In this document: piece by piece, positions 12,719 to 21,717 of the stretch | How the letters are laid out: each line of letters begins with the position of its first letter | How positions within the stretch are numbered: position 1 is the first letter of the stretch | Source of the DNA: Rhodospirillales bacterium | GTDB lineage: Bacteria > Pseudomonadota > Alphaproteobacteria > ATCC43930 > CGMCC-115725 | Reading direction: 5' to 3' | DNA: 64,000 nucleotides | NCBI GenBank assembly: GCA_028291405.1 | Contig: JAQGID010000281.1 | Span: 1-64,000, forward strand | The notes under the pieces: generated by a model | Databases searched by the model: none | Told to the model about the DNA's origin: nothing | The model's input: only the letters and a program-made list of their open reading frames with translations | Translations under genes and position numbers: made by a program

Positions 12719-14221
12719 ATGGCACTTTCCCAGAGGCTCGACCTTCGTCAGACGCAAGCCCTCGTCATGACGCCGCAGTTGCAGCAGGCCATCAAGCTGC
12801 TGCAACTGTCGAATATCGAGCTGACGGCCTTCGTCGAGCAAGAGCTCGAACAGAATCCCCTTCTCGAGATCGACGACAGCGACCACGAGGGTCGCGACGC
12901 GACGACGAGTGCCGATCCCGTCGAGGAACCGGCGGCGCCGCCGTCGAACCAGACTGCGACGCTCGGCGGCGGCGACCCGCCTCTCGCCGGCGAGGACATC
13001 GATCAGTGGCACGCCGCCTCCGGCAGCGAGGGCGAAGGCGATGTCGATTTCGCCGGCGACGCGGAGGCGTGGCGCCTGCAAGCCGGGACGGGAGACAGCG
13101 GCGAGCTCCCCGGCCTCGAGCAAGGCGTCGCCCAGACGACGACGCTGCGCGACCATCTGCTGACGCAGCTCGGCCTCGACATTATCGATCCTGCCGACCG
13201 CATCATCGGCGTCTATCTCGTCGATCTTCTCGATGACGCAGGCTATCTTACCGGCGATCTCGCCGCCGCCGCAGAGGCTCTCGGGTGCGATCTCGCCCGC
13301 GTCGAGACGGTCCTCGCCAAGCTGCAGCGCTTCGACCCGCCGGGCATCTTCGCGCGCAACCTTTCCGAGTGTCTCGCGCTTCAGCTGCGCGAATGCAATC
13401 GGCTCGATCCGGCGATGCAGATGCTGCTCGCAAACTTGCCACTCCTGGCGGCGCGCGATGCTCCGGCCCTGATGCGGCTCTGCGGCGTCGACGCCGCCGA
13501 CCTGTCGGACATGATCACCGAGATCAGGGCGCTGAATCCGAAGCCGGGACTCGCGCTCGATACGGTGACGGCCGCGCCCGTCGTACCCGACATCACGATG
13601 CGACCGCAGCCGCTCGGCGGTTGGATCATCGAGCTCAACCAGGAAACCTTACCGCGCGTCCTAGTCAACAATCGCTATTACGCGACGCTGTCGCGCAGCT
13701 CCAGCAACAAGGTCGAGAAGGAGTATCTCGCCGAGCGTCTGCAATCGGCGAACTGGCTGGTGAAGTCGCTGCATCAGCGGGCGACGACGATCCTGCGGGT
13801 GGCGACCGAGATCGTCAACCAGCAGAGCATCTTCTTCACGCATGGCGTACAGTTCCTGCGCCCGCTGATTCTGCGCGACATCGCGGTTGCCATCAACATG
13901 CACGAGAGCACCGTCAGCCGCGTCACGACGAACAAATTCATGGCGACGCCGCGCGGCATCTACGAGCTGAAATATTTCTTCTCGTCATCGATCCAGGCGT
14001 CGAGCGGCGGCGACGCGCATTCCGCCGAGGCCGTCCGGTACCGCATCAAGGCCCTGATCGAGGCCGAGCTCCGCGGCGAGGTCCTGTCGGATGAGCGGAT
14101 CGTCGACATCCTTCAGAAAGACGGTGTCGACATCGCCCGGCGAACCGTCGCCAAGTATCGGGAGTCGCTGCATATTCCGTCGTCGGTTCAGCGCCGTCGC
14201 GACAAGTCCATGCAGATGTGA
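12719..14221 (+). CDS. rpoN: RNA polymerase sigma-54 factor
   Basis: Alternative sigma factor for nitrogen assimilation and other activator-dependent promoters. The 500-aa protein has the glutamine-rich region I 'QRLDLRQTQALVMTPQLQQAIKLLQLSNIEL', an acidic region II, the core-binding region, and the RpoN box 'ARRTVAKYRESLHIPSS' near residue 473 that reads the -24 element. The start is the ATG at 12719, 10 bases after lptB. The kdsD-lptCAB-rpoN-ptsN neighbourhood is a conserved proteobacterial arrangement. Confidence 0.97.
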   Translation: MALSQRLDLRQTQALVMTPQLQQAIKLLQLSNIELTAFVEQELEQNPLLEIDDSDHEGRDATTSADPVEEPAAPPSNQTATLGGGDPPLAGEDIDQWHAASGSEGEGDVDFAGDAEAWRLQAGTGDSGELPGLEQGVAQTTTLRDHLLTQLGLDIIDPADRIIGVYLVDLLDDAGYLTGDLAAAAEALGCDLARVETVLAKLQRFDPPGIFARNLSECLALQLRECNRLDPAMQMLLANLPLLAARDAPALMRLCGVDAADLSDMITEIRALNPKPGLALDTVTAAPVVPDITMRPQPLGGWIIELNQETLPRVLVNNRYYATLSRSSSNKVEKEYLAERLQSANWLVKSLHQRATTILRVATEIVNQQSIFFTHGVQFLRPLILRDIAVAINMHESTVSRVTTNKFMATPRGIYELKYFFSSSIQASSGGDAHSAEAVRYRIKALIEAELRGEVLSDERIVDILQKDGVDIARRTVAKYRESLHIPSSVQRRRDKSMQM

Positions 14222-14250
14222 AGCGCCCCTATCCCGCCGATCCCACGAAC

Positions 14251-14279
14251 TTGACTTGCCAACCGATCGCTCGTAGGGT
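14251..14279 (+). promoter_or_regulatory. Candidate sigma-70 promoter for ptsN
   Basis: TTGACT and TAGGGT are separated by exactly 17 bases in the 270-bp gap between rpoN and ptsN. The -35 is near consensus and the -10 is weak. Distance to the ptsN ATG would leave a leader of about 200 bases. No hpf gene, often found in this gap, is present. Confidence 0.35.
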
Positions 14280-14491
14280 CCGCGCCTTGAACGGCCGCGC
14301 GATCATCCTCGATACAGATCGCCCTGAGGCAACGAAGTCTGCCTGATGCAGTTATCCGTTCGGAGTCATGAGATCGGATTCGGCGGCGAGTTGCGCCGCG
14401 ACGTCGTGAGCCTTGGCTTCGGGAGGCCAGGACAGGGTCGGTCGGTCGCGATGTCGCAAGAGGCCAATAGGGAAGTCAGGTCGAGCCTTCG

Positions 14492-14956
14492 ATGAACATC
14501 GCGGATCTCCTCACACCGAGCAGCGTCGTCGCCAACCTGCGCGTCGCCAACAAGAAGCAGGCACTCCAGGAGCTGGCGCGGCGCGCGGCGCAGATTGTCG
14601 GGCTGCCCGAGCGGCGCATCTACGACGTGCTGGTCGAACGCGAGCGACTCGGCTCGACCGGCGTCGGAATGGGCATTGCGATCCCGCACGGGAAGCTGGC
14701 CGAGCTGACCAGGCTTCATGGCCTCTTCGCGCGGCTCGAGCGACCGATCGATTTCGGCGCGATCGACGACCGTCCGGTCGACCTCATCTTCGTGCTGCTG
14801 GCGCCGGAAACCGCCGGAGCCGACCACCTCAAGGCGCTCGCGCGCATCTCTCGGCTGCTGCGCAGCGCCTCCGTCTGCGACAAGCTGCGCGGTAGTGAAA
14901 AATCGGATGCGCTCTACGCTCTCCTGACGGATCGCACGGCTGACGCCGCAGCCTGA
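14492..14956 (+). CDS. ptsN: PTS IIA-like nitrogen regulatory protein
   Basis: EIIA-Ntr, the terminal phosphoacceptor of the nitrogen phosphotransferase chain, which regulates transporters and kinases by direct binding. The 154-aa length is normal. The phospho-acceptor His66 lies in 'GMGIAIPHGKL', and the fold ends with 'ALARISRLLRSASVCDKLR'. It follows rpoN as in many proteobacteria but with a 270-bp gap and probably its own promoter. Confidence 0.95.
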   Translation: MNIADLLTPSSVVANLRVANKKQALQELARRAAQIVGLPERRIYDVLVERERLGSTGVGMGIAIPHGKLAELTRLHGLFARLERPIDFGAIDDRPVDLIFVLLAPETAGADHLKALARISRLLRSASVCDKLRGSEKSDALYALLTDRTADAAA

Positions 14957-15100
14957 AATTCCCCCGAGAAGTGTGTCTCGGAAGTGCTTACGAAGCGGGG
15001 CCGGCTTGCCTTTCGGGAGCCGTTCTGAGCCAATATCGGCGGCCGGCCGAGACGGGTCGACACGGCGGGCAGCCATAAATTGGCGCAGAGGAGATCAAGA

Positions 15101-16720
15101 ATGGACGGAGCGGAGGTCGTCGCGAAGATCCTGCAGCTGGAGGGAACGGATTTCCTCACCTGCTATCCGCGCAACCCGCTGATCGACGCCTGCGCGCGGC
15201 TGGACATCCGGACCATCCTGTCGCGCCAGGAGCGTGTGGCGGTGGGCATCGCCGACGGCTACAGCCGGCTTCATCGCGGCCGGCGCATCGGCGTCTTCGC
15301 GCCACAGTCCGGACCCGGCATCGAGAACGCCTTCCCCGGCATCGCCCAGGCCTATTCCGAGAACGTACCCCTCCTGATCGTGACCGGCGGTTCGGCGCCG
15401 GAGCGACGCGACATCCGCCCGACCTTCAGCGCCGTCGACAATTGCCGCGGCGTCACCAAATGGGCGACCCAGATCACCGACATCAAGCAGCTCCCCAAGA
15501 CCCTGGGCCGCGCCTATCATATGATGCGCAACGGCAAGATGGGGCCGGTCCTCCTCGAGATCCCGGAATCGGTGTGGAGCGCGACTTTCGAGGGGCCGCT
15601 CAACTACACCCCGACCCGCAATTATCGCTACGCCCCCGACCCCGACGACGTCGCCGCCGCCGCGAAGCTGCTGCGCAGCGCGAAGGCGCCGGTCATCTTC
15701 GCTGGCCAGGGCATCCTTTACGCCGACGCGACGGCGGCGTTGGTCGAGCTTGCCGAGTTGCTGAACGCGCCGGTGCTGACGACGAACCCCGGCAAGAGCG
15801 CCTTCCCGGAGACGCATTTGCTGTCCCTCGGCGGCGCAGCAGTCTCGGCGCCGAAGCCGCTCAAGGATTTCCTCGCCGCCGCCGACGTCGTCTTCGCCGT
15901 CGGATCGAGCCTGACGACGACACCCTTCGGACCCAACATGCCGGCGGGCAAGACGGTCATCCACGCGGTCAACGATCCCGAGGACATCAACAAGGACGTC
16001 ACGGCAGAGATCGGCCTGATCGGCGATGCCGGGCTGGTACTCGACGCGCTGCTGGACGCCTTGCGCCGCGTCGGCGCCCGCAAGCCCGAGCTGCGCCGCG
16101 ACGTGCGCGCCGCCAAGGAGGCGTGGCTCGCCGAATGGAGGCCACAGCTGACCTCGACCGAGACGCCGATCAACCAATATCGGGTGATCGCCGATCTGAT
16201 GGGTGTCGTCGACCGCGACAACACGATCATCACACACGATTCCGGCAGCCCGCGCGAGCAGCTCCTGCCGTTCTGGGAATGCACCGTGCCGCAATCCTAC
16301 ATCGGCTGGGGCAAGTCGACGCAGCTCGGGCACGGGCTGGGTCTGATCATGGGCGCCAAGCTCGCCGCGCCGGACAAGCTCTGCATCAACGTCATGGGCG
16401 ATTCGGCGATCGGCATGGTCGGGATGGATCTCGAGACCGCGGCACGCAACGGCATCGCGATCCTCACCATCGTCTTCAACAACGGCGTGATGGCGGCCGA
16501 GCGCCACACGTTGGTCACCGCCACCGCGAAATACGGCGCCTACCTCGTCGGCGGCAATTACCAGAAGCTTGCGGAGGCACTGGGCGTCCAATCCTTCCGC
16601 GTCGAACGCCCCGACGACTTCGTTGCCGCCGTGACGAAGGCGATCGCCGTCACCAAGAGCGGCGCCCCTGCCCTCGTCGAGTGCATCGTCAAGGAAGGCT
16701 ACGACTTCTCGCGAAGCTGA
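15101..16720 (+). CDS. Thiamine pyrophosphate-requiring enzyme (acetolactate synthase-like)
   Basis: A 539-aa ThDP enzyme with the N-terminal PYR domain (conserved Glu in 'SRQERVAVGIADGYSR'), a central domain ('APVIFAGQGILYADATAALVELAELLNAPVLTT'), and a C-terminal PP domain with the GDS...NN motif 'GDSAIGMVGMDLETAARNGIAILTIVFNN'. It is related to acetolactate synthase, benzoylformate decarboxylase and oxalyl-CoA decarboxylase, but I cannot assign the substrate. It stands alone without an IlvH-type regulatory subunit. The ATG at 15101 follows a strong GAGGAG; the ORF track start at a TTG (15080) is unlikely. Confidence 0.88.
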   Translation: MDGAEVVAKILQLEGTDFLTCYPRNPLIDACARLDIRTILSRQERVAVGIADGYSRLHRGRRIGVFAPQSGPGIENAFPGIAQAYSENVPLLIVTGGSAPERRDIRPTFSAVDNCRGVTKWATQITDIKQLPKTLGRAYHMMRNGKMGPVLLEIPESVWSATFEGPLNYTPTRNYRYAPDPDDVAAAAKLLRSAKAPVIFAGQGILYADATAALVELAELLNAPVLTTNPGKSAFPETHLLSLGGAAVSAPKPLKDFLAAADVVFAVGSSLTTTPFGPNMPAGKTVIHAVNDPEDINKDVTAEIGLIGDAGLVLDALLDALRRVGARKPELRRDVRAAKEAWLAEWRPQLTSTETPINQYRVIADLMGVVDRDNTIITHDSGSPREQLLPFWECTVPQSYIGWGKSTQLGHGLGLIMGAKLAAPDKLCINVMGDSAIGMVGMDLETAARNGIAILTIVFNNGVMAAERHTLVTATAKYGAYLVGGNYQKLAEALGVQSFRVERPDDFVAAVTKAIAVTKSGAPALVECIVKEGYDFSRS

Positions 16721-16739
16721 GGCGCCGAGTCGGAGTCGC

Positions 16740-16973
16740 TCAATGGACGCTGAGCGGCTCCAGCTCGTGCTGGCGCACGGTGGCGAGGGCGATCTCGCGG
16801 TCCGGCAACAGCGCAACCTCCGTTCCGTCCGCGGCGTGCACGGCATAGGCGACGGCGTCGTTGACGACGACGCGCTTCACATAGGCCAGTCCTTGCATCC
16901 CGAGGGACGCGAATTCCTGGGCGGATATCTGCTTGAGCTTATCGACCTGGTTCATGATTCCGTTCTCCTGCAA
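16740..16973 (-). CDS. DUF1150 family protein
   Basis: A 77-aa protein matching the alphaproteobacterial DUF1150 family by 'AYVKRVVVNDAVAYAVHAADGTEVAL' and the C-terminal 'VRQHELEPLSVH'. Function is unknown, but the family is commonly encoded just after a small heat-shock protein, as here. A start at the inner ATG (16955) is equally possible. It ends 20 bases from the convergent TPP-enzyme gene. Confidence 0.85.
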   Translation of the reverse strand: MQENGIMNQVDKLKQISAQEFASLGMQGLAYVKRVVVNDAVAYAVHAADGTEVALLPDREIALATVRQHELEPLSVH

Positions 16974-17039
16974 CCGCCGCGCACGCCTCTCATTGGCCGG
17001 CGCCCGCGGCCTTGATTCGATCTGGGTATTCCGACGGAC

Positions 17040-17501
17040 TTAAACTGGGGTCTTGCGCGCCCCGACGGAAACTTGGTGTGGTACGCCGGCGCCCGCCTGC
17101 TTGATCTCGATGTTGCGCACCCGGCTCTCCGGCGTCGGCCGCACCAGATCGATGTGCAACAAGCCGTTGTCGAGGAAAGCGCCGGCAACCTCGATTCCCT
17201 CGGCCAGGACGAAAGAGCGCTGGAACTGCCGCGACGCGATGCCACGATGGAGATAGACGCGGTCCTTGTCGTCTGCCTGCTTGCCGCGGACGACAAGCTG
17301 ATTGTCTTCGACCCGAATGCTCAGATCGTCCATCGTGAAACCGGCAACAGCCAGGGTGATCCGCAAGGTGTCGGGATGGGTCTGCTCGACGTTGTAGGGC
17401 GGGTAGCCGTCGGCTGCGACCTTGCTGACGCGATCGAGCGCACGCTCGAAATGATCGAAGCCCAGCAGCAACGGCGAATTAAACAGCGACAGGCGGCTCA
17501 T
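17040..17501 (-). CDS. Small heat-shock protein Hsp20 (IbpA-like)
   Basis: A 153-aa ATP-independent holdase chaperone. The alpha-crystallin domain runs from about residue 36 to 130 ('YPPYNVEQTHPDTLRITLAVAGF' to 'LDNGLLHIDLVRP'), and the short N-terminus 'LFNSPLLLGFDHFERALDRV' is typical of the IbpA/HspA class. The start is the ATG at 17499-17501 preceded by GAGGAGGAG. The leader carries an RpoH-like promoter and a hairpin that would hide this ribosome binding site, so expression is probably controlled both at transcription and by temperature-dependent translation. Confidence 0.95.
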   Translation of the reverse strand: MSRLSLFNSPLLLGFDHFERALDRVSKVAADGYPPYNVEQTHPDTLRITLAVAGFTMDDLSIRVEDNQLVVRGKQADDKDRVYLHRGIASRQFQRSFVLAEGIEVAGAFLDNGLLHIDLVRPTPESRVRNIEIKQAGAGVPHQVSVGARKTPV

Positions 17502-17583
17502 GTCTCCTCCTCCTCTGGCACGAGCGAGCAGGCCTCAGAAGGGTCCAACCGGCACCCAAATATGCGATCTTTGCAGCATCGCC
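17502..17583 (-). promoter_or_regulatory. Candidate ROSE-like RNA thermometer in the hsp20 leader
   Basis: On the minus strand the last leader bases read CTCGCTC-GTGCCA-GAGGAG, directly before the start codon. CUC(G)CUC pairs with the Shine-Dalgarno bases GAGGAG, leaving one bulged G opposite the ribosome binding site. That is the hallmark of ROSE elements, which sit in 60-110-base leaders of rhizobial small heat-shock genes. The leader from the predicted start site is about 82 bases. Folding of the full leader was not computed. Confidence 0.55.
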
Positions 17584-17589
17584 ACCCAT

Positions 17590-17618
17590 ATCTAGGATTG
17601 GCGCGCGTCTCGATCAAG
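17590..17618 (-). promoter_or_regulatory. RpoH (sigma-32)-type promoter for hsp20
   Basis: The minus strand shows CTTG, an 18-base spacer, then CCTAGAT. This matches the alphaproteobacterial RpoH pattern CTTG-N17/18-CYTATNT at all but one position. The predicted start site near 17583 gives a leader of the right length for a ROSE element. Confidence 0.6.
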
Positions 17619-17652
17619 GGCAATTGCAGCGCGAGAGCGCGATGGAAGAGGA

Positions 17653-18159
17653 ATGGCCGCGCAGGATAAGCGGAACGCGGACGTCATCGTCGTGCTTGGC
17701 TGCGCGGTCCGGGGCGACATCGCGAGCCCGGCTCTAGTCCGGCGAATGGATTGCGCGATCGCGCTCTTCCACCGCGGCGTCGCGCCGCGTCTCCTGCTGT
17801 CCGGCGGCGGCGGTCGGCAACGGGCCGAGGCGGCGGCGATGCGCGATCTCGCCCTGGCGGGCGGCGTCCCGGCAGAGGCGATCCTGACCGAATCCGCGTC
17901 GCACAATACGAACGAGAACGCGGCGTTCACGGCACGGCTGATGCGCGACCATGGGTTCAGCTCGCTGGTCCTCGTCAGCGAGGCCTATCATCTGCCGCGC
18001 GCGCGGCTGCTGTTTCGCGCCGCCGGGCTTGCGATTGCATCGATGGCGCATCCGCCGCGGCGTAGCTTGACGCGCGAATGGCCGTTATGGCTGCGTGAAG
18101 GCGTGGCTCTGGCGGTCAGCCTGATGCGATTGCTGCGAGCCGGCTTGCGCCGCAGCTAG
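17653..18159 (+). CDS. YdcF family protein (DUF218)
   Basis: A 168-aa protein of the YdcF/SanA superfamily: 'ADVIVVLGCAVRGD' opens the Rossmann-like fold, followed by 'LLLSGGGG', 'ESASHNTNENA' and 'SEAYHLPRARLLF', the conserved family motifs. Members are thought to act in envelope biology, and their enzymatic activity is unclear. The ATG at 17653 follows GGAAGAGG. It is divergent from hsp20 and its stop overlaps the convergent oxygenase gene by 4 bases. Confidence 0.85.
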   Translation: MAAQDKRNADVIVVLGCAVRGDIASPALVRRMDCAIALFHRGVAPRLLLSGGGGRQRAEAAAMRDLALAGGVPAEAILTESASHNTNENAAFTARLMRDHGFSSLVLVSEAYHLPRARLLFRAAGLAIASMAHPPRRSLTREWPLWLREGVALAVSLMRLLRAGLRRS

Positions 18160-18902
18160 GCGGCGAACAGCCGCTTGATCCGCGCCGAAAACCGATGCCG
18201 CGATTGCTCGTGGCGGACAACCGCCGCGTCGCGGACCCAGTTCAGCTGCACGACGCGGCGCTCGCCCTCGATCGGCTCGTGACCGTGCCACGAATTCGGC
18301 GTCACCTTGAAGGCGACCAGCGTCCCCTCGATCGGCGGCACCTCGGCGATATAGTCTTCGAGGTTGTCGGCGCTGCGCAGGAGGCGCAGACGACCGCCGG
18401 ATTCTTCCCAAGCTGCGTTCATATAAACGAGAACGGTGATCAGCTTGCTCGTGCTGTCGGCGTGAATTCGCCCGTCCTTGCGCTGGGCCCGTCCCCGCAC
18501 GGTCACCATCGTCGGACGGTTATCGAGGTCCATTCCGAATTTGGCGGCAAAGGCTTCGCGCATTGCGGGACCCTCGAGCTCGTGGAGGAATGCCTGAAAT
18601 TGGGCGCCGTACCGGACCTCGCTGACCGGAAAGCTGCCAGGCTTCGAAATGCGGGGATAATCGCGCGCGACGGCTTCGAGGGTCTGTGACCGCAGGAAGC
18701 CGGGCACGATGAGATGCGGATAGGGCTCGCTCGTCAGCGGCGTCGCCGCGAGAGCATCGAGATCGAGGAGACTGCCGCCGGGTGTCACGATGACATGATC
18801 CTGAAAGCGCCCAATCGGGCTCGGAGGGGCATCTAAGGCCGCCGCGAAGATCGGGTCAATGCGTTTTGGCCGGTCATGTGCCGGCGGCGATACTGGATCC
18901 AT
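18156..18902 (-). CDS. 2-oxoglutarate-Fe(II) oxygenase family protein
   Basis: The 248-aa protein carries the HxD iron-binding motif in 'GRIHADSTSK' and the distal His in 'NSWHGHEP', followed by an Arg-containing 'EGERRVVQLNW', as expected for a double-stranded beta-helix dioxygenase of the 2OG-Fe(II)/prolyl-4-hydroxylase type. Substrate unknown; related genes occur near polysaccharide or envelope genes. No ribosome binding site is visible before the ATG at 18902, so the true start may be further in, near 'PLTSEPYPHLIVPGFL'. Confidence 0.8.
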   Translation of the reverse strand: MDPVSPPAHDRPKRIDPIFAAALDAPPSPIGRFQDHVIVTPGGSLLDLDALAATPLTSEPYPHLIVPGFLRSQTLEAVARDYPRISKPGSFPVSEVRYGAQFQAFLHELEGPAMREAFAAKFGMDLDNRPTMVTVRGRAQRKDGRIHADSTSKLITVLVYMNAAWEESGGRLRLLRSADNLEDYIAEVPPIEGTLVAFKVTPNSWHGHEPIEGERRVVQLNWVRDAAVVRHEQSRHRFSARIKRLFAA

Positions 18903-19082
18903 CGATCGCCACGAAAAAACCGAAATCGGATGGCTTCCTCATCAGCGACATGCAGACTGCGGGCCGCGCCGGTCCCGTGGCCGTCCGGATTGTGATAGTC
19001 TCGTTCCATGGACCCCTCGCCGCTCCCGTCGCTCCGGCGTGTACCGTCGATGCTCGGCACCGCCCATTCCCGGCAGCGCTGA

Positions 19083-21143
19083 ATGGCTGAGCGCAACCGG
19101 CACGAGCTCCGCCTCGACCCCGAAGACAGCCGGCCGCGAAATGTCTCGCCGCGCGCCGAAAGCCCGGCGCGGGAGGCCCACGGCACCTCTGCGAAAGGCG
19201 ACGCCGCATCGCGACAGCGTGGAAATGGTGCCCGCCGCGCTTCCGGCGCGCCGGCCGGCGGCGGCGGCCGCCGAATCGGATGGACGCTCTTTCGCTGGGC
19301 TCTCGTCGTCGCGATCTGGGGCGGTGTCGCCCTTGCCGGAATTCTCGGCTATTTCGCCCTGACCCTGCCGGACACCGCCGATCTGAAAACAGCCGAGCGG
19401 CGGCCCAGCATAACGTTGCTGACGAGCGACGGCGGGCTGCTGGCGACGTTCGGTGATCTCTTCGGCGAGCCGCTCACCCTGCGCGAGATGCCGAAATACC
19501 TGCCTGAAGCGGTGATCGCGACCGAGGACAGACGGTTCTATAGTCATTTCGGTATCGACCCGATCGGTCTGGCGCGGGCATTGTACGTCAATCTCCGCGC
19601 CGGCCACGTCGTTCAGGGCGGCAGCACGATCACCCAGCAGCTCGCCAAGAACATCTTTCTGACGCCGGAACGAACCACCGCCCGCAAGATCCAGGAGGCG
19701 ATGCTGGCGCTGTGGCTCGAACGCAAGTTCACCAAAGACCAGCTGCTCGAGATCTACCTCAACCGCGTCTATCTCGGGGCTGGCACTTATGGCGTCGATG
19801 CCGCCGCGCATCGCTACTTCGGCAAATCGGCACGCCAGCTGACATTGTACGAATCGGCGATCATCGGCGGGCTGCTCAAGGCGCCCAGTAAGTTCAGCCC
19901 CGCCCGCGACCCTCAGGTCGCCGCAGCACGCGCCGGCCAGGTCCTCGCCAATATGGTCGACGCCGGCTTCATCTCACCGGAGCAATCGACCGCTGCGGCA
20001 CGGGAGAGCGTGCAGCTCGGCCATGTCGCCTCGTTGCACGGCAGCAACCGCTATTTCGCCGATTGGCTGATCGAGCAGATTCCCGATTTCGGTAACATCG
20101 GCAATCAGGATCTGACGATCGTCACGACCCTCGACCCGCGCATGCAGGCGGCGGCCGAGGCTTCCGTCGCCGAGACACTCGCCCGCGACGGGCCCAAGGC
20201 GGCAGCGAGCCAGGCGGCGCTGGTCGCCATGTCGCCGGATGGCGCGGTCCGGGCTCTGGTCGGCGGCCGCGACTACGGCAGCAGCCAATTCAACCGCGCG
20301 ACCCAGGCCCTGCGGCAACCTGGATCGGCATTCAAGGCCTTCGTCTATCTCGCCGCTCTCGAGGCCGGGCTGCGGCCGACCGATCGCATGGTCGACGGAC
20401 CCATCAGCATCGGCGGCTGGCAGCCGCACAATTACGGCGGCCGCTACCTCGGATCGGTCAGCCTTGCCGATGCCTTCGCCGAATCGATCAACACCGTCGC
20501 GGTGCAGGTCGAGATGCGGGCCGGCGTTTCGCGCGTCGTCGCGGCGGCGCATCGTCTCGGCATCACGGCTCCCCTCGGCAACGATGCGAGTCTCGCGCTC
20601 GGCACGAGCGAGGTGTCTCTGCTCGAGCTCACCGGCGCCTATGCGACCTTCGCCAATGGCGGCACCAGCGTATGGCCCTACGGGATCGCCGAGATCCGCG
20701 ATCGTCAGGGAAAAATCCTGTTTCAGCGCAGCGGCTCCGGCCTCGGCCGCATCATGACGCCTCAGGTCGCCGCCGACATGACGGCGTTGATGAGCGGCGT
20801 CATCGCCCGCGGCACCGGCAAGGGGGCGGCGATCGGCCGGCCGGCGGCCGGCAAGACGGGCACGACGCAGGATTCGCGCGACGCGGTCTTCGTCGGCTTC
20901 ACCGCGGATCTCGTCGCGGGGGTGTGGCTGGGCAACGACGACAACTCGCCGATGAACCGCGTCACCGGCGGAACCTTGCCGGCGCGCACCTGGAAGGACT
21001 TCATGCTCGTCGCGACGAAGGACATGCCGGTCCGGCCGTTGCAGAGCACGCCGCCGCCGGCGCCCTCGGGGCAACCGGAGCAGCCGGCCGTGATCGCGCG
21101 GGCCACAAACTGGCTCGAATCGCTGTTCAGCGGCCGTCGCTGA
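19083..21143 (+). CDS. Class A penicillin-binding protein 1A
   Basis: A bifunctional peptidoglycan synthase. The 686-aa protein has a long basic cytoplasmic N-terminus, one membrane segment near residues 70-93, a GT51 glycosyltransferase domain ('EDRRFYSHFGID' at about 148 and 'QGGSTITQQLAKN' at about 178), and a transpeptidase domain with Ser415-x-x-Lys ('GSAFK'), SIN at 468-470 and KTG at 591-593. The C-terminus is short and Pro-rich. The family is clear; the 1A label rests on overall layout. Forty bases separate it from the downstream GNAT gene. Confidence 0.93.
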   Translation: MAERNRHELRLDPEDSRPRNVSPRAESPAREAHGTSAKGDAASRQRGNGARRASGAPAGGGGRRIGWTLFRWALVVAIWGGVALAGILGYFALTLPDTADLKTAERRPSITLLTSDGGLLATFGDLFGEPLTLREMPKYLPEAVIATEDRRFYSHFGIDPIGLARALYVNLRAGHVVQGGSTITQQLAKNIFLTPERTTARKIQEAMLALWLERKFTKDQLLEIYLNRVYLGAGTYGVDAAAHRYFGKSARQLTLYESAIIGGLLKAPSKFSPARDPQVAAARAGQVLANMVDAGFISPEQSTAAARESVQLGHVASLHGSNRYFADWLIEQIPDFGNIGNQDLTIVTTLDPRMQAAAEASVAETLARDGPKAAASQAALVAMSPDGAVRALVGGRDYGSSQFNRATQALRQPGSAFKAFVYLAALEAGLRPTDRMVDGPISIGGWQPHNYGGRYLGSVSLADAFAESINTVAVQVEMRAGVSRVVAAAHRLGITAPLGNDASLALGTSEVSLLELTGAYATFANGGTSVWPYGIAEIRDRQGKILFQRSGSGLGRIMTPQVAADMTALMSGVIARGTGKGAAIGRPAAGKTGTTQDSRDAVFVGFTADLVAGVWLGNDDNSPMNRVTGGTLPARTWKDFMLVATKDMPVRPLQSTPPPAPSGQPEQPAVIARATNWLESLFSGRR

Positions 21144-21182
21144 GCGCGCGAGGTCGTCGGTTTTCGTGGGGATTGGATTGCT

Positions 21183-21710
21183 ATGGAGCAAGCCCCCGGT
21201 CCCGAAGAGATTGTCACGCTGCCCGACGGGTCGTGCATCCGCTTGCGCGCCGTCCATCCCGGCGACGAAGCGCACCTCCAGGATCTGGTAGCACACATGA
21301 CGCCCGCCGACCTGCGGCGACGCTTCTTCGCGCCGGTCAGGGAGCTTGGCTCGGCGCTGGCGCATCGCTTGGCGAACCCCAATCCGACGCATGACGTGGC
21401 ACTCGCCGCAATGCCGCTCGACGGCGAGCGGTTTCTCGGGGTCGGCCGGCTTTCGGGAGCACGCGGCATTGCCGAGTTCGCGGTTGCGGTCAGCAGCGAC
21501 GCGCAAGGGCGCGGCATTGGATATTTGCTGATGGGCCGGCTCATCGAGCGGGCGCGGCTTCTCGGTCTCGCGACGGTCGAGGGCGAGGTGTTGCGCGACA
21601 ATGATCGGATGCTGCGACTGTGCCGCAAGCTCGGCTTCACGACGAGCGGGCATCCCAGCGACGCCGCGATTCTACGGGTGACGAAGCGCCTCTCCGTCGT
21701 ACCGCAGTGA
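21183..21710 (+). CDS. GNAT family N-acetyltransferase
   Basis: A 175-aa acetyltransferase that resembles the C-terminal GNAT domain of Pat-type protein acetyltransferases: 'IRLRAVHPGDEAHLQDLVAHMTPADLRRRFF' then the acetyl-CoA loop 'SDAQGRGIGYLLMGRLIERARLLG'. Target unknown. It ends 8 bases from the convergent phoB stop and may share the PBP promoter. Confidence 0.85.
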   Translation: MEQAPGPEEIVTLPDGSCIRLRAVHPGDEAHLQDLVAHMTPADLRRRFFAPVRELGSALAHRLANPNPTHDVALAAMPLDGERFLGVGRLSGARGIAEFAVAVSSDAQGRGIGYLLMGRLIERARLLGLATVEGEVLRDNDRMLRLCRKLGFTTSGHPSDAAILRVTKRLSVVPQ

Positions 21711-21717
21711 CCCGCGG

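Noticed and set aside
15095-16846. 583-aa minus-strand ORF across the TPP enzyme
   Set aside because: Antisense shadow; the plus-strand gene has complete ThDP motifs and a strong ribosome binding site.
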